Source: Clitopilus passeckerianus (taxonomy: Eukaryota > Basidiomycota > Agaricomycetes > Agaricales > Entolomataceae). Taken from it: a stretch of 64,000 nt of DNA. Of the stretch, positions 47,596 to 58,875 are shown one piece after another. A model generated the notes under the pieces. It saw only the letters and a list, made by a program, of their open reading frames with translations. It was not told the DNA's origin and made no database searches. The stretch's first letter is position 1, and each line of letters begins with the position of its first letter. The position numbers and the translations under genes are program-made. The stretch covers positions 372,001-436,000 of the forward strand of contig CALYLX010000101.1 in NCBI GenBank assembly GCA_944990035.1. Direction: 5' to 3'.

Positions 47596-47997
47596 TATTT
47601 GGTTAGTTCGATGATTATCGGTGCAACTCCGCCAATTTACGCTTTGCTAGAGCCACTAGACCGCTTTAATCCCCTGCAAATCTTGTCCTTCCTCTGTTGG
47701 CAAGGTGGCAAAGCAATACATTTCCCCACTCCTGAATTCTAATCGGGTGGACTATTTGTGCGTCTGAGCGGCTGGATCGACGCACAATTTTAGGGTCGTC
47801 TACCGACATGACCACCTCATAAGAATGCCTCAACCCCAGCTGCTGGCCCACCCAAACCTCTCCTGGTAGCATACCCCCAAGCCTGTGCTGGCCGGTCAGA
47901 TTCTACGTACTAGGACCCCAATCCCAGCGGCAAGTCGCGACTGGCTCCTGCCTTGGGCAGACTAAGCAGACACTCCAGAAAACCTTCGGAGGATAAG

Positions 47998-49376
47998 ATG
48001 GGCGATGTAGCGAGAGTAGTGGTGGATATTGTGAACATTCGGCTGGTCAAGGGTGTGATATGTGCGTCTCATCCTGTTTCTTTCTCCGAGTCTTCCCTCC
48101 GAGCTCCACTTCTTTACCGCCATATTACGCAGATGCTTCTAGCGCACTCAGTGTCGGCGATTGGATTTATAACCTGGGCTTCGAGGTATCTTCGATCTGG
48201 CCGTGAGTGGCGTCCAGCCTTAACTATGAGATTGGACTCTTTGAACTCAGCCCTATTAGGAAACGTAGCTGCATGGCGAAATGGCAGTATATTGGTAGCA
48301 GATATTTGAATCTCCTTGGCCATACGTGAGTTAATCACTCCACAATTTATGTTCTTGATGTCTGACAGTGGAGGTGTGGGATAGGATTGCAGCCCTTGTG
48401 TGCAACCTCTTATACGCATCATCGACTCCCATACCATGGCACATCTGCTATACTTGGCATCTCTTCGCAATCATATCAACATTGATCATGTTCGTAATAT
48501 CGGAACTGGTGTTTGCAATACAAGGTGCGTATCTTCTCCCTGTATTGTGATATCCCTTAGCTGACATTGTATAGTGAGAGCGTTGTGGGGTTTAAGTTCT
48601 AAAATATCAGCCTTTTTGGCCAGCCTTGTCACTTTTGGTTTCATCACGAACACCATCCTGGGTGCTTGGGTACTCAGGAAAGTGCATTACTCGGATTCTT
48701 GTGCAATCAAATACTTTCCTATCTGGATGATTATAATCCCGTGGGTTGATTTCATTCTTTCGTTCCAGGTCATTCGAGCTAATCGTGGACTTGCTCCAAT
48801 AGCGCTTCTGGAGTCATCTCTCAGACAATTCTTTGGGCTCTAATCGCTGTCAAGCGTGCTAGATGGAAGGTGCCTTTGTTGTCTCTTGTAGTTCGCGATA
48901 CTTCGTGGGCGTCGTTGTTCCAGATGAGTACGTCTGCAAGATTCTTACTAGCATGGGGATGTGTTCTTACCCAGCCCTTTTCAGTCATGCTCGTTGGAAC
49001 GGTGGCAAACCTAATAGTCGCGGGTTACCACAACTTACTTGCACAGAAAGCATATCTAATCATATACCCGTAAGTGAACGATTAATTTGCTGTCTGTACA
49101 AGAGTTGATTGACACGAACCTCGTACTTCCTAGCATCTTTATGGCTATGACTTCTACCATGGTAAGAACGGTCCACGCCTTGTTTAAGCTTCTGGGATCC
49201 TCATAGGCGCTTAGATATGTCGATCTATCCAAAACATACACTTGCATTCGGCCAGTAGCCAATATCCTTCGGTTGAGGAGGATGCCTCGAATAAGCTACT
49301 CAGCACCATCATATCTGAGTACTGGTCAGATAATTCTTTGGATGGGTCGCCTTCGACACAGCAACCACATGGTTAG
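47998..49376 (+). CDS. Small multi-pass membrane protein (DUF6533-like), duplicate 2
   Basis: ATG 47998 (MGDVARVVVDIVNIRLVKG), exon 1 ending before GTGCGT at about 48061. Then YASSALSVGDWIYNLGFEVSSIWP, CMAKWQYIGSRYLNLLGHT, WDRIAALVCNLLYASS...HICYTWHLFAIISTLIMFVISELVFAIQ, VRALWGLSSKISAFLASLVTFGFITNTILGAWVL, VIRDTSWAS-like WASLFQMS, AYLIIYP, and a tail ending STQQPHG at TAG 49374-49376. Several predicted spans suggest an integral membrane protein of a basidiomycete family without known function. The join between LLGHT and VWDR does not keep frame with the splice sites I can see, in both duplicates, so that boundary is wrong in my model or the gene was already damaged before duplication. Confidence 0.55.
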
Positions 49377-49573
49377 AACTGTAGCTACTCAGGCTGTATG
49401 TTGTAGGACAATTCTCCTTAAGGGTATTCTGGTGGTGATATTGCATATATACTCACGTTATCAATATCTGAGCTTCCTGCATGGAGAAAGATGCTGCTAA
49501 ACGCCTCTTCAACGCCAAGAAAAAAGCACCAGCAACTCGACGCGTTGAGACGTGACAGGACAAATTGGTGGCG

Positions 49574-49588
49574 TGACTCAGTCACGTG
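49574..49588. promoter_or_regulatory. Conserved composite site TGACTCAGTCACGTG (unit 2 copy)
   Basis: Same 15-bp element as at 46771-46785, here about 150 bp upstream of the start codon of the intact zf-4CXXC_R1 gene. Confidence 0.4.
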
Positions 49589-49734
49589 ATTTCCCGCACA
49601 TATGGGTCAAGTTTCAATCGACGGCTTCAGTATCAGTGAGAGTTCCAACATACGACGTTCAGAGGCTTTTCTCCGGTAACCTGTGGCAGAACAACGGCGA
49701 AGAGCTGCAATATCATACGCTGTCGACTCAAACT

Positions 49735-52700
49735 ATGTCCAGCTCTTCGCTGGCGAATTGGGACGGCAGCCAGACACCAAAGAAACCAATAAAGACCGAG
49801 TTTAATGGCCAAGGGTTCAGGAATACACACACCGCATCTATCGCAGTCGCTATCGCCACCCCAGCCGTGGTGCATGCTGCTGAAAGCTCTCTATGGAACA
49901 CAAACGCGTTGAAATCTCAGTTTGGACGAAATATTGGAGATGCTGCAAATGGAGGAGGGTATATTCATGGCGCTTACAAGGCACGTGTGATGCCAATATC
50001 CTTTTTACTGCGAGCTAAGCCGCTGACGGTCTTTTGGTTTACAGAACAATGTGCAAGCGACAGCAAAACCGGTTGATGGTGCAGCAGTGCGTCGCAGATC
50101 CTTAAGCTTTGCCAGTCACACATTAATATGCTTGTAATAGCCGGATGAAGATGTCGAAATGACAGATCCTATGGCCAAACTCGCGGCGCCGAATTTTGAC
50201 AAACATTCGAGGAAAACATTCTATAATGTACGTTTCAATTCATCCTACAAACATCACTCGCCGACTAACTTGTTACAGGGATACAGTACAAGTGGTGCGC
50301 GGTCCGCCGCAGCCCAGAAGGTAAAGACGGACGTTATTCTGATCCTAGTTTTATCTCATTATTACTTTAATCAGACTACACCCACTGCCGAACATCTATC
50401 CCTGCCTGCGGCGACAAGCTCCAATGCACCACCCCTTAATGAGTCAGGTCGAGTAACGGATATTGCTCGACCATCGACTCCCGTAAAATCGACTCACAAC
50501 TCGCTGCTGAGTCCCCCTATTTTTGTAAGTCCATTGTTTCACTCACAGTTTTATAAGATGAATTCATACCTTTCAATTCTCTAGGCTTCACCTGAGCATC
50601 GGCTCATGATCCCTGGGTCTAGCCGATACAATTCTCCGGGTGCTTCCTCCCATTACGGTAGTCTCTTCACTCCCGGTCCAACCCCAGAGCCTTCTTCGTC
50701 CCCGTGTTCACGTCCAGCTCGCAGAAGGCAGATAATGGCATATGTTGCTATACCCCCTTTTCCTCCGGGATGGTCGAAACTGGATTACAAGTTGATGCCG
50801 CGGAAGAAGAAGCATGTTCCCTACTTCACATCCGAAGACTTGAATATCATAGCAGAGTCCCAGAAAAAGAAAGCCCTCGCTCGGGATGAAGACGAGTTCA
50901 CGTTTACTGGTCACAGTCCTCGGAGAAAATCTGAAATGCAGGCTACGCCAAAGGCTTCGAAGCCTAGGAAGCAACCACCGGCGCACGTACCTGCCCGGGG
51001 AGATATCTCGACTTCCTCAAAGGGCGGTCATAACCTCGACCAGCAGGTACCACCCAAGCAAACGAAGCCAGCGCCCCGGCCCATGAAGCCCCTCGGACCA
51101 AAACCAAAACCACTCCCCGAATACCATGTCCCTATTCTATCAATTGCTCAAAAGAAGACGGTTGATCGTATGCATGCCAATGTTTTCGTTCATGCTAGAT
51201 TCATTCACCAAGAATTTCAATCTCGCATCGAGAACCGGTCTTCGGAGCTGTCTTCTAGCGTAGCGCCCAAACAGCTACCGGATACTAGCCGGACGCCCTG
51301 CTGGGATAGATGGACCGAGGAAAAGCTGGTGACGGGGTGGGGTGATGGGCCTTTGACGATTGGCACTTGGGTAGAGGAGGAGGAGCTAGATGAAGATATC
51401 GTGGTTATAGACGTCGACTCTGGAGACGAGAACAAGAAGCCTGCTATGCCAAACCATTCAACACGCCCTACGCTCCTCAAGCACATCGAGCAGACAACAA
51501 GCGTGTTCCCTGTTGGGTCCCTCGCCAGTCAAGAACAGATGCACCCCTCAGGACCATCGAAAGCCCCACCATTGTCCCCTGCCAAACATCCTCACCCTAC
51601 TCGCCCGTCCCCGGGCAAGACATCGCCAGCTCGTCAGGAATCCACAGCATCCCCAAACACACCAAGCAAGCCTTCCGCGAAGGCTCTTGGAAAACAGAAA
51701 CTTGTCGAAACAAACGACGATAAGACATCGCATACACCCACCTTCTCCCCATCCAACACCCACACTGCTACAACAATAATGCGCTCCCCGCATGAATCTG
51801 AACGAGGTGCTCGCCAATACTTTGTTAACGTTTTTGATTCATCACCGATACGGCCCACGGCCCATGATAGTGCTTTCAAGCACCCCGACTCCTCAGAACT
51901 ACTACTTGCATCTCATTCTCATTCAGGCGAGGATTTTGAATCCGCGGATTCGCCCCCGAATGCTGGCCTCAGCCATTCTCACTCCACGACATTAACATCT
52001 TCCTACGACGACATGCTTTCCGGTTCTGGATTGGACACGCTTGACACCAATCACTGGAACAACCCAATACCTATCGACCAGGTTCCTTTCGGCGATGGCA
52101 CGATTAACCCATCCCTTCTGGGTGGATCTCTCTCGCTGGACGATTTTACCGAACCACCTATGGCGATGAAGTCGCCCTCTCCTAGCAGAGCCCTTGATCG
52201 CTCTTCTCCCTCCCCTTCACCGTCTCGAAGCACGCGAACCTTTTCCCCCTCTCGGAGTCCCTCTCCATCTCGAAGCGTATCTCCTCCTTTACCCCCGTCA
52301 CAGGCCACAGAACCACCTCTCTCGGCTGAACCTTTTTCACCTAGTGTTCGTCCACAACGCGCACACCACCCACCGTCGAGAGTACCTCGTCTTGTCACCC
52401 AGAAGGACCAGGAGTCTGATGACGATGATGACATTCCCCTTTCTCTCCTTGTACCGGCACAAGCTACCCCAGCCCCGCTGCCCAAAAAACAACCTCGCAA
52501 ATCTCCTTCAAAGAAAGACAATCAACCTGACTGGCCGCGGCAACCAAATCCCGACTACTGCCATCAGTGCCGATGTAAAAGCACCGTTTTGAAGATTTTC
52601 TGCTCGAATTCGTGTAACAAGAAGTATTGCCTGAGGTGCTTGACGAAATGGTAATGCCGGGAGCAATTCTCTTGAAAAGCCACTATCTGAATTTCTGTTT

Positions 52701-53383
52701 GCAGGTACGATGAGGAGGCACATGCCGTTCCAGACGATTATGACAACTTCGATTGTCCTGTGTGTAGGGGCATTTGCACTTGTGATATTTGCACAAGGAA
52801 GCGCGGCGAAACGTACACTAGTCGTCGACCAGTCCGGAAGGAGGGAAGGCCTCCCGGTATCAGGCCTAGGGATTTACCAACCCTACGCTCAACAGCCTCG
52901 ACGACTCCGGAAGAGAGAAGCAACAATAGTCCTCCACCACCTATCAACTCTCTCATGCCCATACCTGGTTCTGTCCAATATTTTGGAGTCATGTATGATC
53001 TTAATGGGACTAAAGTCGGGACGACATTCTCAGGTACCGATACGGACTACGTGGTTCTTCGGCCCATAGGAGCTCCCTACAAGCACAGACGTGTTTTCAT
53101 TGGAGAACTGCAGGACTGTTGGGGGTTAGGCAAAGACTGTTTAATGGAAGAGCTGGAACCGGAGCCCCCTGTGGTCAAGAACAACGGTTCCCAACCACGG
53201 ATTTACATTGGTGACAAGCGGATGCTCCACAAGCCAGTCAAGTCCGGAGATTCGGAGACGCCTCTGTATCGACCTTGGGACGTCGACACGATGGGGTCTC
53301 CACTAACAGATCTAGAAGAGTTACCTGAGATCGGCGGTGAAGGTCAGTTACGGCAGCGCTTCTTCCGATGTGCAGGATCCTGA
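49735..53383 (+). CDS. Nuclear protein with C-terminal zf-4CXXC_R1 (CDCA7-type) zinc finger
   Basis: About 1,050 residues. ATG 49735 begins MSSSSLANWDGSQTP. Small exons to about 50580 lead to a long exon ending at 52654. That exon is Ser/Pro-rich and disordered, with basic stretches, an acidic run (EEEELDEDIVVIDVDSGDE) and RS-like Ser-Pro repeats (52,170-52,330). The zinc finger spans the last intron: CHQCRCKSTVLKIFCSNSC, KKYCLRCLTKW | YDEEAHAVPDD, then CPVCRGICTCDICTRKRGE. This is the cysteine spacing of the zf-4CXXC_R1 domain of CDCA7-family chromatin proteins, which bind DNA with HELLS-type remodellers. The fungal relatives have extra C-terminal regions; here it ends LRQRFFRCAGS at TGA 53381-53383. 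A DNA-binding or chromatin role is inferred from the domain. Its promoter and start were caught in the tandem duplication. Confidence 0.85.
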
Positions 53384-53921
53384 CTTTGGCGTAGTTTTAC
53401 AGGAAGATCGTAGAGAAGATGCGGCCCAGGCGCCGTTGACTATTGAATCATGAGGATGCTACCAACGGATTACTTGTTTGGTTTACATTTGACGAACCCG
53501 AGAAGGCATGACATATCGTATTCCTTGATATAATTGTGTTGTTTATTGCTGCCTAATACTTACACTGGAGGATCGACATTGAGATGCGTTGCTGAGTAAG
53601 ACTCGGTGAAGGTCCCCGAGGAAGATCGACGGGTGCAGAACGAGAAGATCAGGCGGCTGTGATCATCGTTTGCATTTACCAAGGAGACTGCTAAGGCAGG
53701 GAGTGGGCGGTCCCAAGCGGCTAGCGAAGAACAACTTCGATGCAGCTGTGTTTGTCAGCCCGAACTCTTGTGATCAGACCATGACCAGGCCATGACCGAA
53801 GGCATCATGCAACGTTGAGCTATAGACTCGTGGTTTCCTAGTATTTAAAGGGCTACTCCTCCAGCAATGGATTCAGCAGAACCAATCATCTCGATCATCT
53901 CTCGCAACTGAAACAACCAGA
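53384..53921. other. Intergenic region
   Basis: No gene is seen. It contains the 3' flank of the zinc-finger gene and the promoter of the HAD gene. Confidence 0.45.
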
Positions 53922-55017
53922 ATGGCACAAGCAACGATGGATAACTTGAACATCGAAGTGTTGATATTTGACGTCTTTGGAACCGTCGTAGACTGGAGGT
54001 CCAGCGTCTTAGCTGAACTGCGCAACCTCAACAAGCGATACAACTTGGGTAAATGGCTTCTCTCGCGAATTATCAGGCTCAAAACTCAGTGCAACATTTC
54101 ACAGAAGCTAAAGACTGGGAAAACGACTTCGCGCAAGAATGGCGTGAAGGCTACTTCGACTATACGTACGTTCTTGACAGGCCTTTCAGCTACTTATGTT
54201 CACAGATACCGTCTGATAGACGCAGGATCTCTCTGGGAGAACCTGGCTCCACCAATGTGGATATAATCCACCGAGAGGTATGTCCCCAAGCTAAGGCACG
54301 AATCCGGATTAATTGACTAATAAATATTAGCTCTTGGACAAGATGCTAGATGCGCCAGGCACTCGCTGGGCCTTCTTGACCCCTCATCTTGGCGACGAGG
54401 AGAGAGCTAAACTGAACACTGTTTGGCACCGCCTTGGTGGTCAGTAGGATATCTAAGCATGCGAGGCTGCACATCTAAAATGAGGTATTTAGGTTGGCCT
54501 GACACTACTGAGGGCTTGTACGCCTTAAAGCAGAAGATCCCCATTGCGGCCCTCTCCAACGGAAATGTTCGACTCCTCGTCGATATGGTAAGTACTATTG
54601 TATGGATTGACTCAATATTGTCTGTGGAACTGAGTATATCCACCCAGGCTAGAGCTGCGGACCTCCCATGGGACGTCGTTTTCTCCTCTGAGCTCTTCGA
54701 CACCTACAAGCCGTATGTCTGCCACAAAGTTACTTGAAAAAAGCCTGTTCCTCACTTGCATTCATAGAAACCCGAAAGCCTACACGAGCGCTGCTTCCCA
54801 TCTTGCTGTTCCACCTGAGCACTGTGCCCTGGTAGCAGCTCACCTGTGGGATCTGCGAGGTGCCGCGAAGGTTGGTATGAAGACTATCTATATCCCCAGG
54901 CCTGACGAGGATAGAGATGCGGATAGAGAAGTTGGGGTGGTCAAGAGCAAGGATCAAGGTGGAGAGGTAGATATGGTTGTGAAGGATTTCATCGCATTAT
55001 CGAAGCTCTTCAAGTGA
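53922..55017 (+). CDS. HAD superfamily, haloacid dehalogenase type II-like protein
   Basis: Start ATG 53922 (MAQATMDNLNIEVLIFD); an ATG at 53937 is also possible. The motif I nucleophile Asp is in LIFDVFGTVVDWRSS. Cap-domain parts follow in short exons (DWENDFAQEWREGYFDYT, LLDKMLDAPGTRWAFLTPHL, LNTVWHRLGG|WPDTTEGL). Motif II is in IPIAALSNGNVRLLVDM, the motif III Lys in VVFSSELFDTYKPNPKAY, and motif IV in HCALVAAHLWDLRGAAKVGM. Such enzymes hydrolyse 2-haloacids through an aspartyl ester; many fungal members have unknown substrates. Introns near 54048, 54170, 54280, 54440, 54590 and 54715 all fit GT-AG. It seems intact. Confidence 0.88.
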
Positions 55018-56203
55018 AGGGCTCCTTATGGTCCCCTGAGGTCCGCTCAACCGGCCAGGCCTGCTGTACTCGAGTCTCAACATTCAATAGCAGTGTAATA
55101 TATATATGTCTTGTCGTCCTGATTTCTATGTATCGCGCGTTTGTGTTACGCAGAGTCACCGTATCTATATTCGACCATGAGTTTGCCAATGAGTCACGCA
55201 TCCGTGTCTCTTCTGCCTCCGCCCATCTCGCCAATTCGAGGGTCTTCTGTAAACTGGCCCGATTGACAAAACCGCAGCCTGCTGCTAGGGTCCAGGTTTG
55301 TATCCGAGATTTCGGTGACCCTAGCAGCGATCTTAGCCTCTTGGCCTCCTTAACAGCACGAATCATTGAAGTCTCCTGCTAGAACAGCGTTAGAATTTGC
55401 AAGCTATCATCGACCTACATCCACGTATGCTTCAAAGTGAATGCCTATGGTCAAAAACCTCATTGGCCTCGCTCGAAAAGTAGACAACGGAGTCCTAAGG
55501 CCGTATTGACAGGTTCGCCTCCTTCAGCCGAGTCATCGCCATGTTCTGAGGATGCCGAGCAGGCGCCCGTCGCCACTTTCTCACTTTCCATTCATTTTCC
55601 AAATTCAGCTAGCATGGAAGTCGACAAAAACTTTTGAAACCCAGAAAGTTCCTCAATTTGCTGTCACATTTACGGCGTTTACGTTGTGCCTATCATCATG
55701 GTTTATCCCTAGACCGTATGAATGTTGCACACTGTTCCACTAGAACTCACTTTTCTGCCTTTTTTGAACACATTCAGAGCGCAAACTGCTTGAAGCTTGG
55801 TCTATGAATTCTTTGCTGGAGCTGGTGGAGCAATATTGACAGAAAATGCCAAAAGGACTCCAACGGAAGACCCTTTCTCGGCGGTGCAACCGAATAAGAA
55901 GAAGCAAGGATCGCTCTTCGGTCAAGAGAGTCAAAATCTAACCCTGCAGAAAGAAGCCACCCCTCGAGGCAACGCTACATTACAGCCGGACCGCCTAGCG
56001 TTTTGCGTGATCGATTCTATAGGTGATCCTCAAGGCCAGCCAGTTCACGAACCAGCTCTTGGATTTCCAACCCTCGCTTGGTCAAACAAAAATAGCTTGT
56101 CTTACGGTATATAAGCCAAGGCGAGCCATGACAAGCCTTTCATCGACTTCTGTCTTCTGTTCTTTGCTACCAACCCCCACCGACTACCGTCATTCTTTAA
56201 ACA
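55018..56203. other. 1.2-kb region without a supported gene
   Basis: Only short unconnected frames. The last ~100 bp are the likely promoter and leader of the secreted protein gene. Confidence 0.5.
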
Positions 56204-57029
56204 ATGCCTTCTTTCCGCTCCATCCTCCTCGTCGCCACCACGGCCTTCGCTGCCTTCACTGCTGCTGCTCCTTCTGTTGCTGCACCTGCTGTCGCTGCAC
56301 CAGCAGCAGTTCTCGATGTTACTGAGACCCATGTTCTCAACAGCCGCTGCGGCTGCAGCACCATGCCCGACCTGTTCACTCACGTTCAGGTAAACATCGA
56401 CACCATCACTAACAAGTGCCGTAAGTGCAGCTTCGTTATTGAGTCTGTTTTTGAACGCTGAAGTCTAATGATTACGCAGACGAAGCAACCGCCGGTGGTG
56501 CCATCGACATTAACGTCGCACTTGACCTCCTCGTCCAGGTCAAAGCTATTGTTTCCGCAGCCATCAACGACGTTAACGCCATTGCCGACCTTCACCTCGA
56601 CCTCAACGCCCTCCTCCTTTCCGGCGGTGTCCTCATTGACGTCAAGGCCTGCGCTTCTCTCGTTGCCAACGTCGTCATTGTAAGTTTGATTCTCAGTTAT
56701 CAACCTGGATATTGTTTGACGACCTTTCCTTAGGCCATCACCGGTGTCCTTGATATCCTCGTCAAAGCCTGTGTCAGCTTGAAGGTCGACATCTCCGTCA
56801 TCCTCTCCATCGTCGCTGAAATTGGGTATGTCCATTTTAAAGTCTTCATCGTTTGTGTCCTATACTAACGCGATTTTCTAGTGTCCTCCTCTGCACTCTC
56901 CTCAAGGGTGTCTTTGCTCTGGTTGCCGGCATTGACGTCATCGTCTGCGGCCTCCTCAAGGTCGTTGCTGGTGTCCTCGCTGGCCTCAAGCTCAACGTTG
57001 TTGTCAACCTCCTCGGCCTCTCCCTCTAA
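56204..57029 (+). CDS. Small secreted Ala/Val/Leu-rich cysteine protein
   Basis: About 215 residues from four exons (56204 to about 56419; about 56480-56680; about 56734-56826; about 56882-57029). The signal peptide is MPSFRSILLVATTAFAAFTA, followed by an Ala/Pro spacer. The mature part starts with SRCGCSTMPDLFTHVQVNID and is a long aliphatic helical stretch with repeated Val/Leu/Asp-Val units (DINVALDLLVQVKAIVSAAI, DILVKACVSLKVDISVILSI, DVIVCGLLKVVAGVLAGLK) and seven cysteines in all. It ends NLLGLSL. Not a hydrophobin by cysteine pattern. Similar secreted proteins are common in mushroom genomes without known function. Codon choice is strongly C-ending, which suggests high expression. Confidence 0.85.
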
Positions 57030-57238
57030 GTGGCTACTAATGGGCGTCGCTCATACTACATACCTCGGCGCATTATCGGAGCAACGAGGTATCACTACTT
57101 CGTAGTTCGTTCTTTATACAAGGGATTTGTATCTTAATTGTCGGATAATGGATAATGCCTTTCGATTCCGTTCCGAGTGCCAAGGGTACTTGAAGGTCTC
57201 TACGTTGTTGCTTCTGAGCTGCCCACTACATGACTGGT

Positions 57239-57785
57239 TTATGAAATCGCTTGTGTAGTGATGTCTCCAACCCACTCCCTTTTGGCGTGATTGAAGACCT
57301 CGTGCGTGGGCGCTGGGATTGTAGGTTCAAATGCATGTAGAAGTACAGACAAAGCAAGGACGTACTCCAGGGAATTGGACCGTTAAAGGTCCCCGAAGGT
57401 GCGCCTGACATACCCTTGTCCGCGCTGTGCACTCTAACTGAGGAGCCGCACTTTGAGCAGAAAGAGAATTGTAGCGGAGTGCCGCTCCCTGTCTCTGTAT
57501 TGGTGTAGATGGTGGTGAGGTTCTCGCCCTCCAGGTACTTATATTGCTGCAGGTGGCAGAAGAGAAGAGAGATAAGTAGATGTCAATGTCACTCCACCCA
57601 AATTAAGATTGTGTGTAACGTACATCAGCTTTGAAGAGGATATTGGACATGAACGCAGATCCACTAAGCTTCTTGCAGTTGCTGCAATGGCAAACGAAAA
57701 ATGCCCATGGATTGCCAGTTACTTCGTACTTGACACGTCCGCACTTGCAGGAGCCCTGATGAGCATCATTGGACATGGTAAACAA
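57239..57785 (-). CDS. GFA/CENP-V-type zinc protein, copy 1
   Basis: About 135 residues in three exons. Start ATG 57785 (MFTMSND). Zinc ligands are in GSCKCGRVKYEV, CHCSNCKKLSG and FCSKCGSSVRVHS, the CxC, CxxC and CxxC pattern of the glutathione-dependent formaldehyde-activating (GFA) fold. Exon 1 ends FKAD; exon 2 begins QYKYLEGENLTTIYT and ends FNGPIPW; exon 3 reads PTHEVFNHAKREWVGDITTQ and ends AIS at TAA 57239-57241. True GFA activity is doubtful for many members; a small glutathione- or thiol-linked zinc protein is the safer reading. Tandem paralogue at 58005-58538. Confidence 0.87.
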
Positions 57786-58004
57786 GGATGAGTTCTACTC
57801 CCGCTCATACAGAAAAACCCTACTTTTTTTATATCGTTCATTGATTCGGGTCCGCTGCGTAAGCTGCTGCGGGTCACGACGTTCTATGACTTGGGAGCCT
57901 GTGTTTTGTCGAGGTCAACATCATTCAAAGATCCCCACATGCTTCAAGTTCTGAACCAAGTTCTGAACGACCTATTGCAGTCATACATGAATGATTGTGG
58001 TGTA

Positions 58005-58538
58005 TTAGATGGCTTTCGTAGTAATGTCCCCAACCCACTCCCTCTTGACATGATTGAAAACCTCTTGTGTGGGGCCTGGGATGCATCGTTAATTATACAG
58101 CGGGAATTTAAGGTAAAATTAGGACATACTCCATGGGATTGGCCCGTCAAATGTGCCGGAAGGAGCGCCTGAAATACCCTTAGCCGCACTGTGGAACCTT
58201 ACTGGGGAGCCACACTTCGAGCAGAAGGAGACTAGCTTCGGGTTACCGCTGGTTGTCTCGGTGTCAGTGTAGATTGTGGTAAGGTCTTCTCCCTCCAGAA
58301 ACTTATATTGCTACGGGCGGTCACAGGGAACAACAGGCAGACGTCAAGGTCTTACAGCCCAAATCAAGAGCGTGTAACGTACATCGGCCTTGAAAAAGAT
58401 GTTGGACATGAACGCGGTTCCACTGAGTTTCTTGCAGTTGATGCAATGGCAAACGAAGAACGCCCATGGATTGCCTGTCACTTCGTACTTGACACTTCCA
58501 CACTTGCAGGAGCCTCGATGAACGGGATCAGTCGACAT
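58005..58538 (-). CDS. GFA/CENP-V-type zinc protein, copy 2
   Basis: Close tandem copy of 57239-57785 with the same three exons. Start ATG 58538 (MSTDPVHRGSCKCG). Ligands: SCKCGSVKYEV, CHCINCKKLSG and FCSKCGSPVRFHS. Exon 2 begins QYKFLEGEDLTTIYTDTET; exon 3 reads TQEVFNHVKREWVGDITTKAI and ends at TAA 58005-58007. The gene appears intact. The upstream part of the next intergenic region (58,560-58,860) has no other gene. Confidence 0.87.
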
Positions 58539-58875
58539 GGCAAACAAGGTGAGTTCTATTGGTGATCGGAAATATCTCACTCTTTTTATAGCCATTTTAG
58601 ATATCAATATCATTGATTTCGGTCTGCTGCAAGGTCACGATGGCCCCTGAAGCATATCTGGGTCCTGCCGTGTCACAAGCCGCAAGCAACCCGTTCAACG
58701 AGCGATGGACACTCTTAGATCCATTCAGTCAATGGATCCTGATATCCCGATCTTCGCGGCGATGCGAGGCAAGGTGTAAGGCGCCATTCGAAACGTTCAA
58801 AGGACTGATATTGTGATTGGCATAGACTAATTTACAGAACGTTTAGATTCGATAAAAGATCGATCGGCGCAAGTC
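58539..58875. other. Intergenic region
   Basis: Promoter of GFA copy 2 and 3' flank of the pyranose oxidase gene. No gene is seen. Confidence 0.4.

Larger units (their letters stand above)
46909..49765. repeat. Segmental tandem duplication, unit 2
   Basis: The second copy of 44506-46905, longer mainly because of the TIR element at 47141-47595. Its right end is the functional 5' end of the zf-4CXXC_R1 gene. Confidence 0.8.

Noticed and set aside
51513..52592. Several 80-156-codon frames on both strands in the zf-4CXXC_R1 gene
   Set aside because: Shadows caused by Ser/Pro-rich coding composition.
56204..57029. Hydrophobin call for the small secreted protein
   Set aside because: The eight-cysteine hydrophobin pattern with paired cysteines is absent.
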